DNA from: Paragonimus skrjabini miyazakii | Taxonomy: Eukaryota > Platyhelminthes > Trematoda > Plagiorchiida > Troglotrematidae | Reading direction: 5' to 3' | Assembly (NCBI GenBank): GCA_014338405.1 | Contig: JTDE01021392.1 | Span: 5,967 to 69,966 of the forward strand | DNA length: 64,000 nt | Shown here: positions 1-12,000 of the stretch, piece after piece | Position numbering within the stretch: the stretch's first letter is position 1 | Layout of the letters: each line of letters starts with the position of its first letter | Position numbers and translations under genes: made by a program | The notes under the pieces: generated by a model | Database searches by the model: none | What the model saw: only the letters and a program-made list of their open reading frames with translations | Told to the model about the DNA's origin: nothing

Positions 1-674
1 AAAAGACGTCCAGTTGTTGCTGAAGGGAATATTATATAATGCCTATGTGCGTTCCATTTTGTTCTATGATTCGGAAACATGGCCTGTTCGCAAGGAAGAT
101 GTCAGCAGACATGCTGTGTTTGACCATTGTTGTCTCCGCCAAATGGCCCACATTAAGTGAATTGATCGCGTGAGCAACACAGCCGTTCACCTGCACGTAT
201 TTCGCAGTACTCGGGAGGCGTGAGCAATTGGCCGACTGCTCACGTTGCACAGCCTGCGATCGTTGGGTCACGTACTACATATACCAGCTGAGCGTTTATC
301 GTACCGGGCATTATACACTGATATCACCAACAGTTGGGCGAAACCACATGATGGTCAAGCAACAACCTGGTCACGAAATATGAAGACCCTGACTGCTCAA
401 TTGGGCAAAGTGGGTACGTGTCGCCTGCTTGAATGGGATCCTCGTGATCACTCAATTCGCTGGTTGGAGACACTATCCGAGATGGTCATGTGTCAGTCAA
501 TGACGTAACTGCATCCATGCCATTTCTAGTTCTTCCGCCTAGTCTTCTTTTATTAGTTTTCAACTTTCCTAGTAGCGTTTTCTTCTAGGATATTCCACGT
601 CACTGTTGAGGTGAGCGGGAGCCCGAGCCACAATACCCTTTGGTCATGTTCATGGCTGCTATGATGATGATGAG
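1..674 (+). pseudogene. RTE-like LINE, 3' fragment (copy L)
   Basis: Contains the reverse-transcriptase thumb and C-terminal part: KGILYNAYVRSILFYDSETW, then LRSLGHVLHIPAERLSYRAL, GQATTWSRNMKTLTAQLGKV and EWDPRDHSIRWLETLSEMV. It is broken by a TGA after MAHIK and by further frame loss near 220. It is truncated by the window edge. The 3' untranslated region ends in a short ATG repeat near 661-674, typical of LINE tails. It is a close copy, in opposite orientation, of the element at 43660-45250. Confidence 0.85.
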
Positions 675-2189
675 TTTCTTCTTTAATCAGCCTTTTCTTG
701 GTTGAGTTACATACTTGCTAATAATCATTGTTTTTAAAATGTGTAAGTACAACTATCACTGATATTGCAATCAGGATGAGCACACGGAAAAACATTTTCC
801 GTACGCGAAAGTGTGTGTGTACATTTAACCCAAGCATTAGATGATGTTTTCCAATCAGTTTCACAGTAACCATCTTCTACTGATAATTGAGAAGTTGCCT
901 TGGTATAACGGGTACAACGTAATTTGTTCTCTGCCAGTCCAGTTTTTGTCAGTTAAGCTGATTGTGTGAGCAGCGTGCATATTTAGGAATTCTCCAGTTT
1001 TGTGACTTATAACCGCAGTAACACAAATGTTCAAGGTTTATGTGTTAGGTCACGTACTGCTTATACCAACGAAGCATTTGCCGCACCCCGCATTGTTTGT
1101 TGGAGTGGTTGACGATTAGAATTAATCACTGTATATCCGGACGATGCTGTGATCACATGCTATGAAGGCGTTGGTAGCCCCATTGAGCAATATTAGAGAT
1201 ACCGCTCACCAGGACAGACCAACCATTTGAATTTCTGAATGGAAACGTTCCCAGACGTGGCAATGTATCGCAGTCAGTGACTAACAAGTATATACAGGAG
1301 TGTAGACTCTTTTCCACGGACTTCCATTGTTTGGTCTTTTACTTCTTCTTTCGTACGTTTGCGTTTCGCCCACTTATATTATTTCATGGTCTACTGCTAG
1401 GATCAAAGGCAACCTGGGACATACTGCAACTAAGTACGACTCCAAGCAAAAATTGCCTATATATGTATGTACGAAGCTACTTTGATTGAATGTATGCAGT
1501 TTGATTCTTTATATTTTGTGTTCACATTGACAATGATACAGTTACACTCCCTTTGTATAACGCTTACGGGAAACACAAAATATGGAATTTGTTCTGAGGT
1601 GGTCTTTACTTTTGGGACCACACATTTTATTACTTTACAAAGAACCACAGATTTTTGTGGATTGACCTCTTTGTTTGTTTAACGTTACACTTATTAGTTC
1701 TTTTTGAGAAGTGTTAGTTACAGGAAAAGGTTTCAGTAAGAATGTATCGCGTGTTGACATATTGACTAAATATCTTTACTCGCCTCTGATGCTCCGGATT
1801 ACTTCGCATAGGCTGCTGTTTCCAGCATCGGATTTCCTCCCGTATTTTTTCTCTCGGTTAATTTCCATCAATCAAGGTATTCTGTGGTAAGCTGGTAACA
1901 AAGCATACAGTTCTAGATAAAACTAATTGCTTATCAGATGCACAGTACGAATCTTTCAGGGATAGACAAGATATATTTGATTTCATCATCCACGTTGAAC
2001 AAAGACTGTCAGTCAGCTGCAATCATTAGTAAATCCCATACTCCCAAAGGACGTTGTGATGAACGTGCTTGATGTGTTATTAGGAGTCTTGTATTCAATA
2101 TCTTCCGTCTAAACTGCTTGGCGTAGATATCCTCGTTAAAAATGAACGCAAAATACCCAAATCATTGTCAAATCTTAAATCATTTATGC

Positions 2190-2465
2190 ACGCGAAGGTG
2201 GTTGAGCGTTCACATATGATAATTCGGTCAGGCCTAACTTGAGGTCAGTGGAGCAGTGGTAAACACGGTTGCCTCATGAACAGCGTGGCCGGAGTTCTAG
2301 TCCCGGCAGTGGCAAGGATATGCAGTGCTTACGAGCTCTAATGAGAGCGAAACTCGAGTCTAGTGCTTCTTTCCGAAAGGGGCCGACTGGAAAGTCTATG
2401 GGGATGCGACAGCTGCAATCAATTGTGGGTGATGTTCAAACTTGAAATATAAACCTCAGAAATTA
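2190..2465 (+). repeat. tRNA-derived SINE-like repeat, copy 1
   Basis: Carries a tRNA-like pol III promoter: box A-like GTGGAGCAGTGGTAAACAC and box B-like GGAGTTCTAGTCCCGG, followed by the family tail with TCTAGTGCTTCTTT and GGGTGATGTTCAA. Related copies lie near 11.4, 14.5-15.0, 21.7, 26.9, 41.5-42.3 and 55 kb. Confidence 0.8.
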
Positions 2466-4253
2466 TTCTCCATAGTTGGGCTTGTGTTTTTGTAAACTTT
2501 CACCATCGAAAGGTTATGACTGGTATGTTGGATTCGGTGGCAACAAAATATACCTAACGTTGTTGAGCTTATCATCTACGGGAAAGGTACAGCTGTTTGG
2601 CAACATCGACACCTGCTTTTTAACCAACCAAGATACATTCCACGCGTCACTTTCGCTTTGATGTTCGCTGAATACAGTAAACCGTGCAGCATACGATCGG
2701 TGGTTTTGAAGCAACAAGGATTTGCACTTTCCCCAATCACCGTAATTTTCATTTTATCATTTATACTACTATGGCACAACAGTATCGTCAGCATTTCTTG
2801 TGAGCTCTTCAGTCCAAAGCATTGCTCCCATATGTGATCAAATTTCTGTTTAGCAATACTCAGTATAACAATACGGTTGCATCACAACTGAGCTTATCAT
2901 CATCACCTCTCAGGTTTATCTGCCAGCGTAACGTCCACTTCGTTGTTACTTTTGCCTAACCGTTTACGTATCAGTCTGGTCGAATAGATCACCACAATGC
3001 TGTTCCTTTCTTTAGTGATGTGTGAGTCTCCCGTTATCTATCCATCGGTGTTGCTTTAGCTGTCCTGTTACATTTTGTATATCGTATGGTTAAGTCATCA
3101 TCATCATCATAGACAGCAATACATCAGTGGTTCACACTGATGCTTAAGTGAGGATGGACCACATGTTAACAAACGACTGCTTTATTTAACTAATATAGAC
3201 TTAGGAGCCTTTGTATAAAAATGGCCTTTGTGGGGAGCAGCTCAATCCATTCTGACATTTAACACTCTACAGAATAATAAAAGAAGTCCTTATAAGGAGC
3301 TAGTCTTTGTCCGCAGAGACATTAAGGGAGAGTACCATAATATGATGTATTTGACTATTCGTTGTTCCCATGGTTACGTGATGGAGTAAGTTGAATTTTT
3401 GAAACTATGGCAGCAAATGCTCCTAAGTTTTTGTTGAATTCATTTTATCATTAGTACAATAAACTGTGTTGTCCATTTCTTAAACTGCAACGAGTAAAAG
3501 CTGCTGACATATCGCGGCGCAACAGAATATATCTCACCCGCCGACACTGCCTCTAGGTAAGCTTGCTGCCGTTTACGAAAGGATGAAAAACTTCCACATC
3601 TGAAACAAACTTTCTTGGATGTTTAACTTTAACGGTTATCATAAACTAAAATACCATCAATCAAAACATTTGCTAGTTTTAACGAGCATAGTTTCTGGTT
3701 TCCATGTGCGGTGAATCAGGAACAATTTTTGATAAGATTTCTACACTAACTAGTTGCACTAGTTTAAAAGCTATAAATTTTATCTTTTTAAGTGGATATT
3801 CCCACACATACATACACATATCCGTATAACTTCGTCAAATTTATTCGTACTCAAATAAGTCATTCAGTCGATGGTAAGTATATCCCATTGCACAGAAAGC
3901 AGTGGATAAGAGTACGCTAGTTAAGTCAGTCAAAAATATGGATTGTGGTTGATTGGTTCACATACAGGTTGTTCCATTAACTACACTCCAAATTGTGAAA
4001 GTTTCATAAATCGGCAATGATCTTGGCCATTCTAACCTTGAACTGAATAGCCTCACTTAGTTGTTGTAATTAAACTGATTTCAAGTGATAGAATCTGTCC
4101 TCTAATTTGAGAAATAACTTAATGTGATGTCAGATAATGATCCTTTTCTGGGTTAATAATATACTGCAAATTCTTACTGTGCTTTACCCAATGAAGAATT
4201 GTGGATTGGTCTACTACTGTAAATATTGTATTCCTAACCTCCGTAACAGCAAC

Positions 4254-4282
4254 CTATATATACATATATATATATATATATA
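4254..4282. repeat. TA microsatellite
   Basis: Short run of alternating T and A with one CA interruption at its left side. Confidence 0.85.
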
Positions 4283-6884
4283 ATTTTTCTAGTCAGAATT
4301 ATATTTTGTTGTTGATGGTGACGGTTCTAAATAGAACTTGTCTTATGGTGAGAATGCTGGTCACACATTTGCATTCGTATGCACATTTGACTGGCTCGCT
4401 TTAAAGCTAATCATTACATTTGAGTTTCACTATTGTTAGGACATATTAATAATGCACAGCATTATCTCAACCGTGTTCTGGATTCTTACTGGTGTGACTG
4501 TGGAACACGCCTAATAGTCACACTGCACCTTTACGAACTAAATACGTTCGTCCAGAAGCCACATGTTATGGGTTGGTGACCCGATCCACTGATTATTAAT
4601 GGATTTCGACCTTATATACACCAAAAGAGATTGTGATATGCGCGTAAGCATGCACTAAGTATGCAAAATCATTATAATTATGTAGTCAGGGGAAACGACC
4701 ATGATATAAACAACAGCTCATTGGATTTGTGATGTTGGCTCAAACTTATCCCTACAGTTTACTGCAACCTGAGTAAATTCACATCCACTTGAGTTTGGTG
4801 TAGCCAAGTGAAGAACATTTGTTTTCGAGAATAGCAATTAAACTTTATTTTATACATCTTTATATGGAAGAAACATGGTTGCATCTGAAGAGATAATTGG
4901 ATTCACTAAATAAGCGTTTGATATCAGAACTCCCAACAAACGCATAGATGTAGAAACCTGTTGCATTTTAAATACTTCTGTAATATAGGTCAGACTGATC
5001 TCCAGCTAAAACAAGTGATAAAGACACTGCCGATTACCACCTACGATTTACTGATAAGTCGTTACTTGCCTCTTTTGATGCAGGAACTGTCACTCGGCCA
5101 CCAGATTCTAAGTTACCTTTCATGGTGACCAAAACATTGACGGCATGAGTCATTTACAATTCTTGCTCTTTCAATTGTATAGTGGCGCTCAGCAATTGTT
5201 TGAAGTGTGAACAAATCCTAGACACGTTAACTGTCACTTGAAACTTTTGCAGAACAGCCTTCGTCTGTTAGCTGGTCACATTGTTGATGTCCATTTCCAT
5301 CACAGAATCCTTCGCCTTTGGATACTGGTTCTCGAAGCAACCGGAGCATTCGAGCCATTATTAGTGGTGATGGCAATGATTCAAAAAAGCTCACCTCTTC
5401 AAAAACGCTTGAGAGGAAAGTTGCTTCATTATGACGAGCAACTCGTCAACACACGGGGTTTGACATGCGCAACGCAAATAAAATAAATCATTTCAGGAAT
5501 GAAACACAGATAAAATATTTATCCCTTAATCATGTCAGGATATTTCAGTAACTAACAGACACGAATATGGCAGGCGATGGATGGCCACATTACCATGTCA
5601 AGGTTAACATGTAGAGAGACGATGGGCATGTCGATCTAAAGAAGCATAATGAAACCAAGAAACATGGAGCGCTAAGGCTTTCGCAAGAAAAGGGACCGGT
5701 GTGAACATAGTAAAGATGCCGAATCGCTCCATCAGTGGTTTCAACCACGATGTGCATATTTCTTTCACTAGTGATGTTTTGAGTGTGCTGTATCATCCTT
5801 TGGTGAAGGATAGAACTACGTTCATTACACTGAACTGATTAGCTGGTAATGTCATGGACGTGAAGTATTCTGAGGGGACCTGTTGAGGGTTGCGTTGCGG
5901 AACGTCTATAGATGACAACAAAAACATTCCCGTCAAATCGTGATGAAATTACATTTTTTCGTCTGTTGTAGTGAATGTGGAATTCGTAGCAACAGAAATT
6001 GAGGGTTGTTTTTACCGTTTTCAGTTTTACAATTTCCTGTTCGTAGGTGCTGTTCTAGTTAGATAGTTTCAAAATTCATGAAGATGTTGTAAGTCCATCG
6101 GGAAACCCTACAGCGGATTAATAGGGTCAGCTTCAACTTAAAAAGCCGATTATGACTCAAATTCGATCTATTTGCAGAGATAATGTGGTCAGAGCATTTT
6201 CAATTGTGCTAAAGAAATGTCTGTGTTCAGCCATTCGCGGACAAGTAAGCGATTTCGGTATATACAAACAGTAGACATGCTCACATCTGTCTTACACTGT
6301 TAATAATTCCAAAAGTCATGTCCCAGGTTTACCAACCATCTGATTCAGCTCTGAGGTCACAACAGTATCCTCAATGCGAAGTGAGTGTGATAGCCATTTG
6401 CTGTACGGAAAGGCTGGTTTAAAAATTGAACCTTCGACGTCGGTTTCGCCCGAATTAATTCTAACATACGGAAATCAAATAGTGTGTTGCTACCTAATAT
6501 TTCTGAATGGAAAAATTAGTTATGTAACGTTTAAAGTATAACTGTGGAAATGTAGGTTCGTCAGAAAAGTAAAACACTTCTAAGCAAAGAAACTTAAAGT
6601 TCAACTTGGAATTCATGAAGTTAAAACGTTTATTAGCACAAAATGATGAAAGTGCACATACGATGGCGAGAGTGATCAGTTTACACAGTTCTAGAGAAAA
6701 ACTTGAAAATATGCGGTCACGTACACTTATATGCAGTCTGAATATATTTAGGGCTCAGATTATCGGTAACCATTGCGTACAGTCACCGGGTCTGTGGATA
6801 TATACATATACTACTATCAAATTCGGTAGTAGCCTATTCTGAATGGCAAGTTAACTGCGGGTTAGCAATATTTCAGAGGCTGTC

Positions 6885-6985
6885 GTGTTGGCCACTGATC
6901 CCATATTAGGCGGGACTGAATTACCGTATGCAAACGCTGAACCACAGTTGATTATGAATAATGCTCAAGTTAATCAGTTGCATAT
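6885..6985 (-). repeat. SINE-like repeat, decayed fragment
   Basis: The + strand text GTTGGCCACTGATCCCATAT, then GGCGGGACTGAATTACCGTA and GCTGAACCACAGTTG, parallels the minus-oriented SINE copy at 41.7 kb (GTTGACCACTGCGCC, GGCACGACCGAATCATC, GCTCAACCACAATTGG). It is diverged and partial. Confidence 0.55.
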
Positions 6986-7119
6986 TATACTTTGGTCATG
7001 CCTACTACGAGATCAATATTTAAGATGTGAGACAGGGTCATTTTTATTATGTATATTTAATCAGTAGGTCGTTCAATCTACATTATCATACTAGCTATAG
7101 TGGAGACCCGTTAACATAC

Positions 7120-7322
7120 CCGGTTGAAGCAAAATTTGTCCAAAATCGCATCATTTCCTCGCTTAAGCGACGTTCATCGTCCGTAAAGTTGTAAAACTGC
7201 CTTTGATATTGCTGATTGAAAGGTGCACCAAATAAGTACTCAGCCTCAAAACCCTGCATGACTCCAGTCCATGATGGCCACGTTGCACCATGTGTCCGAT
7301 GTTCAAAGGAGTACAAAAATAC
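7120..7322 (-). CDS. Exon 9: catalytic-His segment with His replaced by Gln
   Basis: Residues 511-577 plus two bases. Acceptor TTTTTTCTAG, donor GTATGT. Reads VFLYSFEHRT, then WPSWTGVMQGFEAEYLFG, where cholinesterases have GVxHGYExEFxFG, so Gln533 stands at the catalytic histidine. It continues LSEEMMRFWTNFASTG with a sequon at N555. The donor leaves GG of a glycine, as in the ..TGxPN.. junction of the family, so at least one more exon is expected to the left. Confidence 0.93.
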
Positions 7323-8976
7323 CTAGAAAAAATTAGCGAAAGTTGAGTATTCAAACAATCACTCCGGCATTCATAACCTCTAATCTTGTAAATCACCAAT
7401 AAGTGTGGGTTTTGTTCGCTCACGGTTGAAGTTTGGGCACGTATATATATAGTGAATTGAGAGTTGTACTGAATTTTTTGGACTCGTCGATTTTTAAATA
7501 AAGTTCCCAGGTACCAAAGAATTCATCTTGTTTTACTGGCAGTATTTTAGAAACCACCGCGATCCTTAGATTCACCACGTGGTGACACTCGTCTGTTGGG
7601 CGAAAATGATATACAAAAATACCATTATTTTTTTCTAGCGTGGATTCACCTCATTCGTTTATCTTGTGGATTGTTTCACCTTGTTTCAAACAAAAAAATT
7701 CGTGTTTCAAAAGGTGTTTGTGTTTCTCGATGTTTATTCTCACACCCAGACATCAACTTTTCATTTTAGCCCATCAACAGTAATCGAGTCGTGCGGTTTC
7801 TTTTTTAACGGATGATAGAATACTAGGGATGTTGTGTATTTAGTTTTATTGTTAATCTTGTTGGGCTTTCTGTGTGATAATCAATTTGCTACAGGTAATG
7901 AGAATGGATTGTAGCGGGTACCTGATTGAGGGACATTCAGCCAATCAGAACTAATGCATGAACTTCCCAATCGGGAATGTAGTCGGCTAGTTAAAAAGGA
8001 AATCAGTGGCTACGTCGAAGTAGTTTGTAACAGATGTTGATTAAAGCAATCTGTTTGAACGCACATCTGATTTAAGCAGCCGAATTTCTTTGATCAAAGT
8101 CGTGGAACGTAACAAGGGACAGGTCAGTCAAAACACAACGTATCCGCTTTGTCCAATATCAATCAATAATGTAAACACTATTTTGTCTCTATGAGAGAAG
8201 CAGTGTTTTTCATAAAATGAAATTGCCTAGTAATGTTCAGATCTTCGATGTTCCGTTTTTCGACACAACAGTCAGGTACGTGAAATTGCACGATAACCAG
8301 TCAACTGATTTTGTTAGTGTTGCTCAACACAACTTTAATAATTCAGTTACCAGCCTCGCCATATTTCATCAACTCTATTCATAACTATGCTAAAAGATAA
8401 TACTACTACTAACCTGTGCATTAGATCCGCGTGAGTAGAAATCAGCAAACTCGATCATTGGACACTTTACATTGTAGTCGCCACCAACTTTATTCAACAA
8501 ATCTAGCACTTGGTTGATAGACCAATTCGGATCGTTGAAACCACGGCTTGGGATCTGAAAACAACCAACCATTTATGTGCGTTTCACAGGGGTGATATAC
8601 ACGCTTTTGAATATTTGATGAAAAATAAAAATATCTTCTGAAGCCACCGGTGTTATTATGCAGAATTAAGAAACAAATGTCAACTTTTAACGTAAAAGCA
8701 TATTAAAACATATTTGTAAACGTCGTTTTCCCACTTTCTGCAGAAACATAGTAATTGAACTGAATAGTCAGAAGACAAAAATCATGGTGTGAATTCATTT
8801 AGCGCATTCTCATCAGTCGTAAGCGTGTAACTAAGAGTAAAACAATTTCAAAATAACTTCAGCGAAATGTTTAGAAGTACAAATCGGACAGGATCGTGAG
8901 TGATATTCACAGTTGTGACTTTGTACACAATCCATTGGTTAAACTGATTAACGGTCTTCTGATGGACTGGTTTTCG

Positions 8977-9024
<48 letters not shown>

Positions 9025-12000
9025 CGTTCCAATTTTCACGCACTATAAGGCAGATGCATTGTATTCAAATGTAGTTTAAAGGTCTCATTATTTTAAACCA
9101 ATATCTTGTAGCTTAACCAGAGGAACGCGGTGGTGTGTTCTCATTAGTCACGCTATTAGCGATACTACTAAACGGGACGCGAAGGCTGCAGACACACGAA
9201 TCAATCAGCTGCCGCTGACTCAATTTATGGCTAATTTCGTCAGTTTAGCCCGGCCTTCGTAACAAAACTGATAAGGAAAACGGCACACAGAAATGTTGGT
9301 CCGCTGGGCTTTCATGTATATGTCGTTGGTCTCCTAATAACTGCTTCGGTTTAACCCCATTTTTGAGATCTAGTATCCATTGCATCAGACTGACGTAATC
9401 AGTATCGAAAGCTGCAATAGACAATAAAACCGGCTGGGTGTTGTTCTAATCAGCTATCTGTAAGTAATGCCCGGTACCTTTGATGTGATGTAGTATGGGA
9501 CTAATACACATATCGCCGTCCGGTTAAAAGTAAACGCGTGAGAAACCAAGGCCGGAAAGTTAGTTATAGCCAGACACTGTTCACAAAATATGCGAAACTA
9601 CGCTACAGTAACCGTGCGAACTACTATAAGTGCCTAGCCCGCTTCAGTATTCGTTGTCTGCCTTGCAGAGATGGCTTCCTGACTGAAAGGTACCACACGA
9701 AAATTATGTATGTTTCTGAAAGCCATTCCCTTTATCCAGCTTTCCGGAAGTTAGTACCAACCAGGAAATTCAGTCCGTGCTTCGCGCTTTTCCGCGTGTG
9801 CTATACTGCTGATTGGCACTGCTTAACAGCATACAGTAGTTTGTCCAAAATCATTTACAAGTTACCTTGCTTTAACAGTGGCTCAACCGTGGGGGACTAC
9901 GAATACGGTCAGACTTAACATCATTCGATGTTTAGCTCCGAGTACGTCTTGAGTCAACGGCATACGGCAGCCGACCAGCACCGTGGAAGAGTAAAAACAA
10001 AGAAGTAAGGAACCAGCTTTGGGAAGAGTCTTGGCGTTTTGTGAAAAAGACGTTATCACGTAAGCAAACCATAGGTAATACACTGAGTACATACATTGAA
10101 CAACCGCACAAATAAGTCTAGTAAATAGTGGTGGTGCTATTAATAGCTCCAGGCGACGATTTAGGTGTTCACGCGTTTGCCTTGAATACGCAGAGTTAAT
10201 GTTGGATAATTAAGTTATGGAGATTGATGACCGGTTTACGTACTTAGGAAGCTGTATAAGCGGCGGTGGAAGTGTATATAATGAAGCAGAAGCTAGGATA
10301 ATGTTCGCTAATCTAAGACACCTCTAACAACGTCTGTGAGGTATGTGGGTCGAGTATTTAAGGCGAGAGCGAAGGCAGTGTTACTTTACGACAACGGGAC
10401 TTGACCGCTCATGATAGAATACGTGAACCGTCCTCAGGTATTTGAACATTGATATCTGCGGTCGATCACTCATCTCGGGTGGTACAAACAGATAAGCAAC
10501 TAAGAGGCTGGGGAGATGATATTTGGTAGTGGGTAACAAGCTAGTTACTTTTGTTCAAACATTACGTTTGCATGAACTTAGATGGCTAGGCCATGTGCTA
10601 AGGATGCCAATTAGCCGTCTGTCACACCGAGCGCTGTTTGCCAACGCTGCGACCGACCGGAGTAAAGTGTGAGGTGGAGGAATGATGGCCTGGTATAGAG
10701 AAATGAAGCCGTCCACCAAGGGTTGACCACCGTAGATCGGGTTCTTCTCGCGGACTGGGACCCTCGCGACTCATAGAGTCGGTGAATGGAGACGTTGGAT
10801 GAGATGGCGGCTAATCGAGGTCAGTGGCATGAATGTTGTCGTTGGTTGACCGAATTGTCTGTGAGGTGATTGCATTTAATGACGCGGGGCAGTGAAAAAC
10901 GTAAGGGAGCTGTCTTTTTGCTAACGCCCTACTGATTTATTGTTGTCTATGATGGTGATTCTGACGATGTACGCCCAGCTTGGCATCTGGTTTGTAGACG
11001 GTTCCTTACTAAACGAGATGACATCAATGCCTAAGTGTTTGAGCTCAACCTCAGGCGTCCATCATAATATCTAAGTCCAATAATTGATTCAGCGAACTTA
11101 GTGTTCTGTACTTTTATGACATCGAATGGCATACTAGAACGACGATTTCCGGTTGCAAAGCGGACTGTGTCAGTCGTTAAGGAGGGGCTCGCGGCAGACT
11201 CCGCGAGTTCCACCTCACTAGTCACAGCAATCGATAAAGCAACTACTAACTATTTGAATCATACCCAGTTGGCTCAATAAAGACGTTAACTTCGACCTAA
11301 CTAACGGAGTTACCGATTGGACTGAAGTGAGCGATCCTAATTCTTCTTCTTTGGGAGTGATCGGTCATGGTTTACACTATTCACATAAGGTTGTGTTTGA
11401 GCCTTTGGATCTGATCATTCGGTCATGCCTATTGTGACGTTAGTGACGTTGTGGTTAACACGCTAGTACTACAAACACGAGAGCCGAAGTGCAACTTCCA
11501 ATCCAGACGAGGATATGTACTACTGATGAACTGTCACAAAACCGAAACTAGATTCTTGTGCTTCCTTCCAAAGTGAGTTGGCCGAAAGGCCTAGCCGAAT
11601 GCAAAGGTTGCCATCAGATGTGGGTGGTGTTCACTCCGAACTAATTAAAACCTCTGAACTTCTACCAACAATAAAATACGAGTTTCGCCATGACAAACTC
11701 GCGAAGGTGGTTGGCCCAAATAAGAAAGCTTAAGTTGCACTGCACAGACTTCTTGAAGGTCCACTACATTAAACTAGATCTACTGGTCGCTTTGTTGATT
11801 GAGTAAGTGATTGTCCGACTGAGGTGGGTTTGTTTTTAATGCCACGGGAAATTAAGTTATAAGACTTTATAGTTCACTTCGGCCAGGAACTAGTGAAAGA
11901 TTGATGGATGTGAACGAAGTCCAACGTAATCTTGAGCACACTGACACCTCGTAGTCGATGGATTCTTGACCTTTTACTCCGTGCGGGCTAACCATTTCCT

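Larger units (their letters stand above)
675..7119. other. Region left of the last identified exon
   Basis: Expected to hold intron 9 and possibly the C-terminal exon of the cholinesterase-like gene, but I could not recognise that exon. Supported contents are a SINE at 2190-2465, a TA microsatellite near 4254-4282 and a SINE remnant at 6885-6985. Positions near 3485-3535 weakly resemble degraded PLE terminal sequence. The remainder is AT-rich DNA with only short chance reading frames. Confidence 0.6.

Noticed and set aside
5230..5480. Possible minus-strand exon with a GTGAGC donor-like site, considered as the missing cholinesterase C-terminus
   Set aside because: No WPxY-type or C-terminal cysteine context in the required phase and no matching acceptor.
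9538..9918. 126-codon plus-strand frame
   Set aside because: No recognisable motif, no splice context and adjacent to a decayed LINE; most likely chance.
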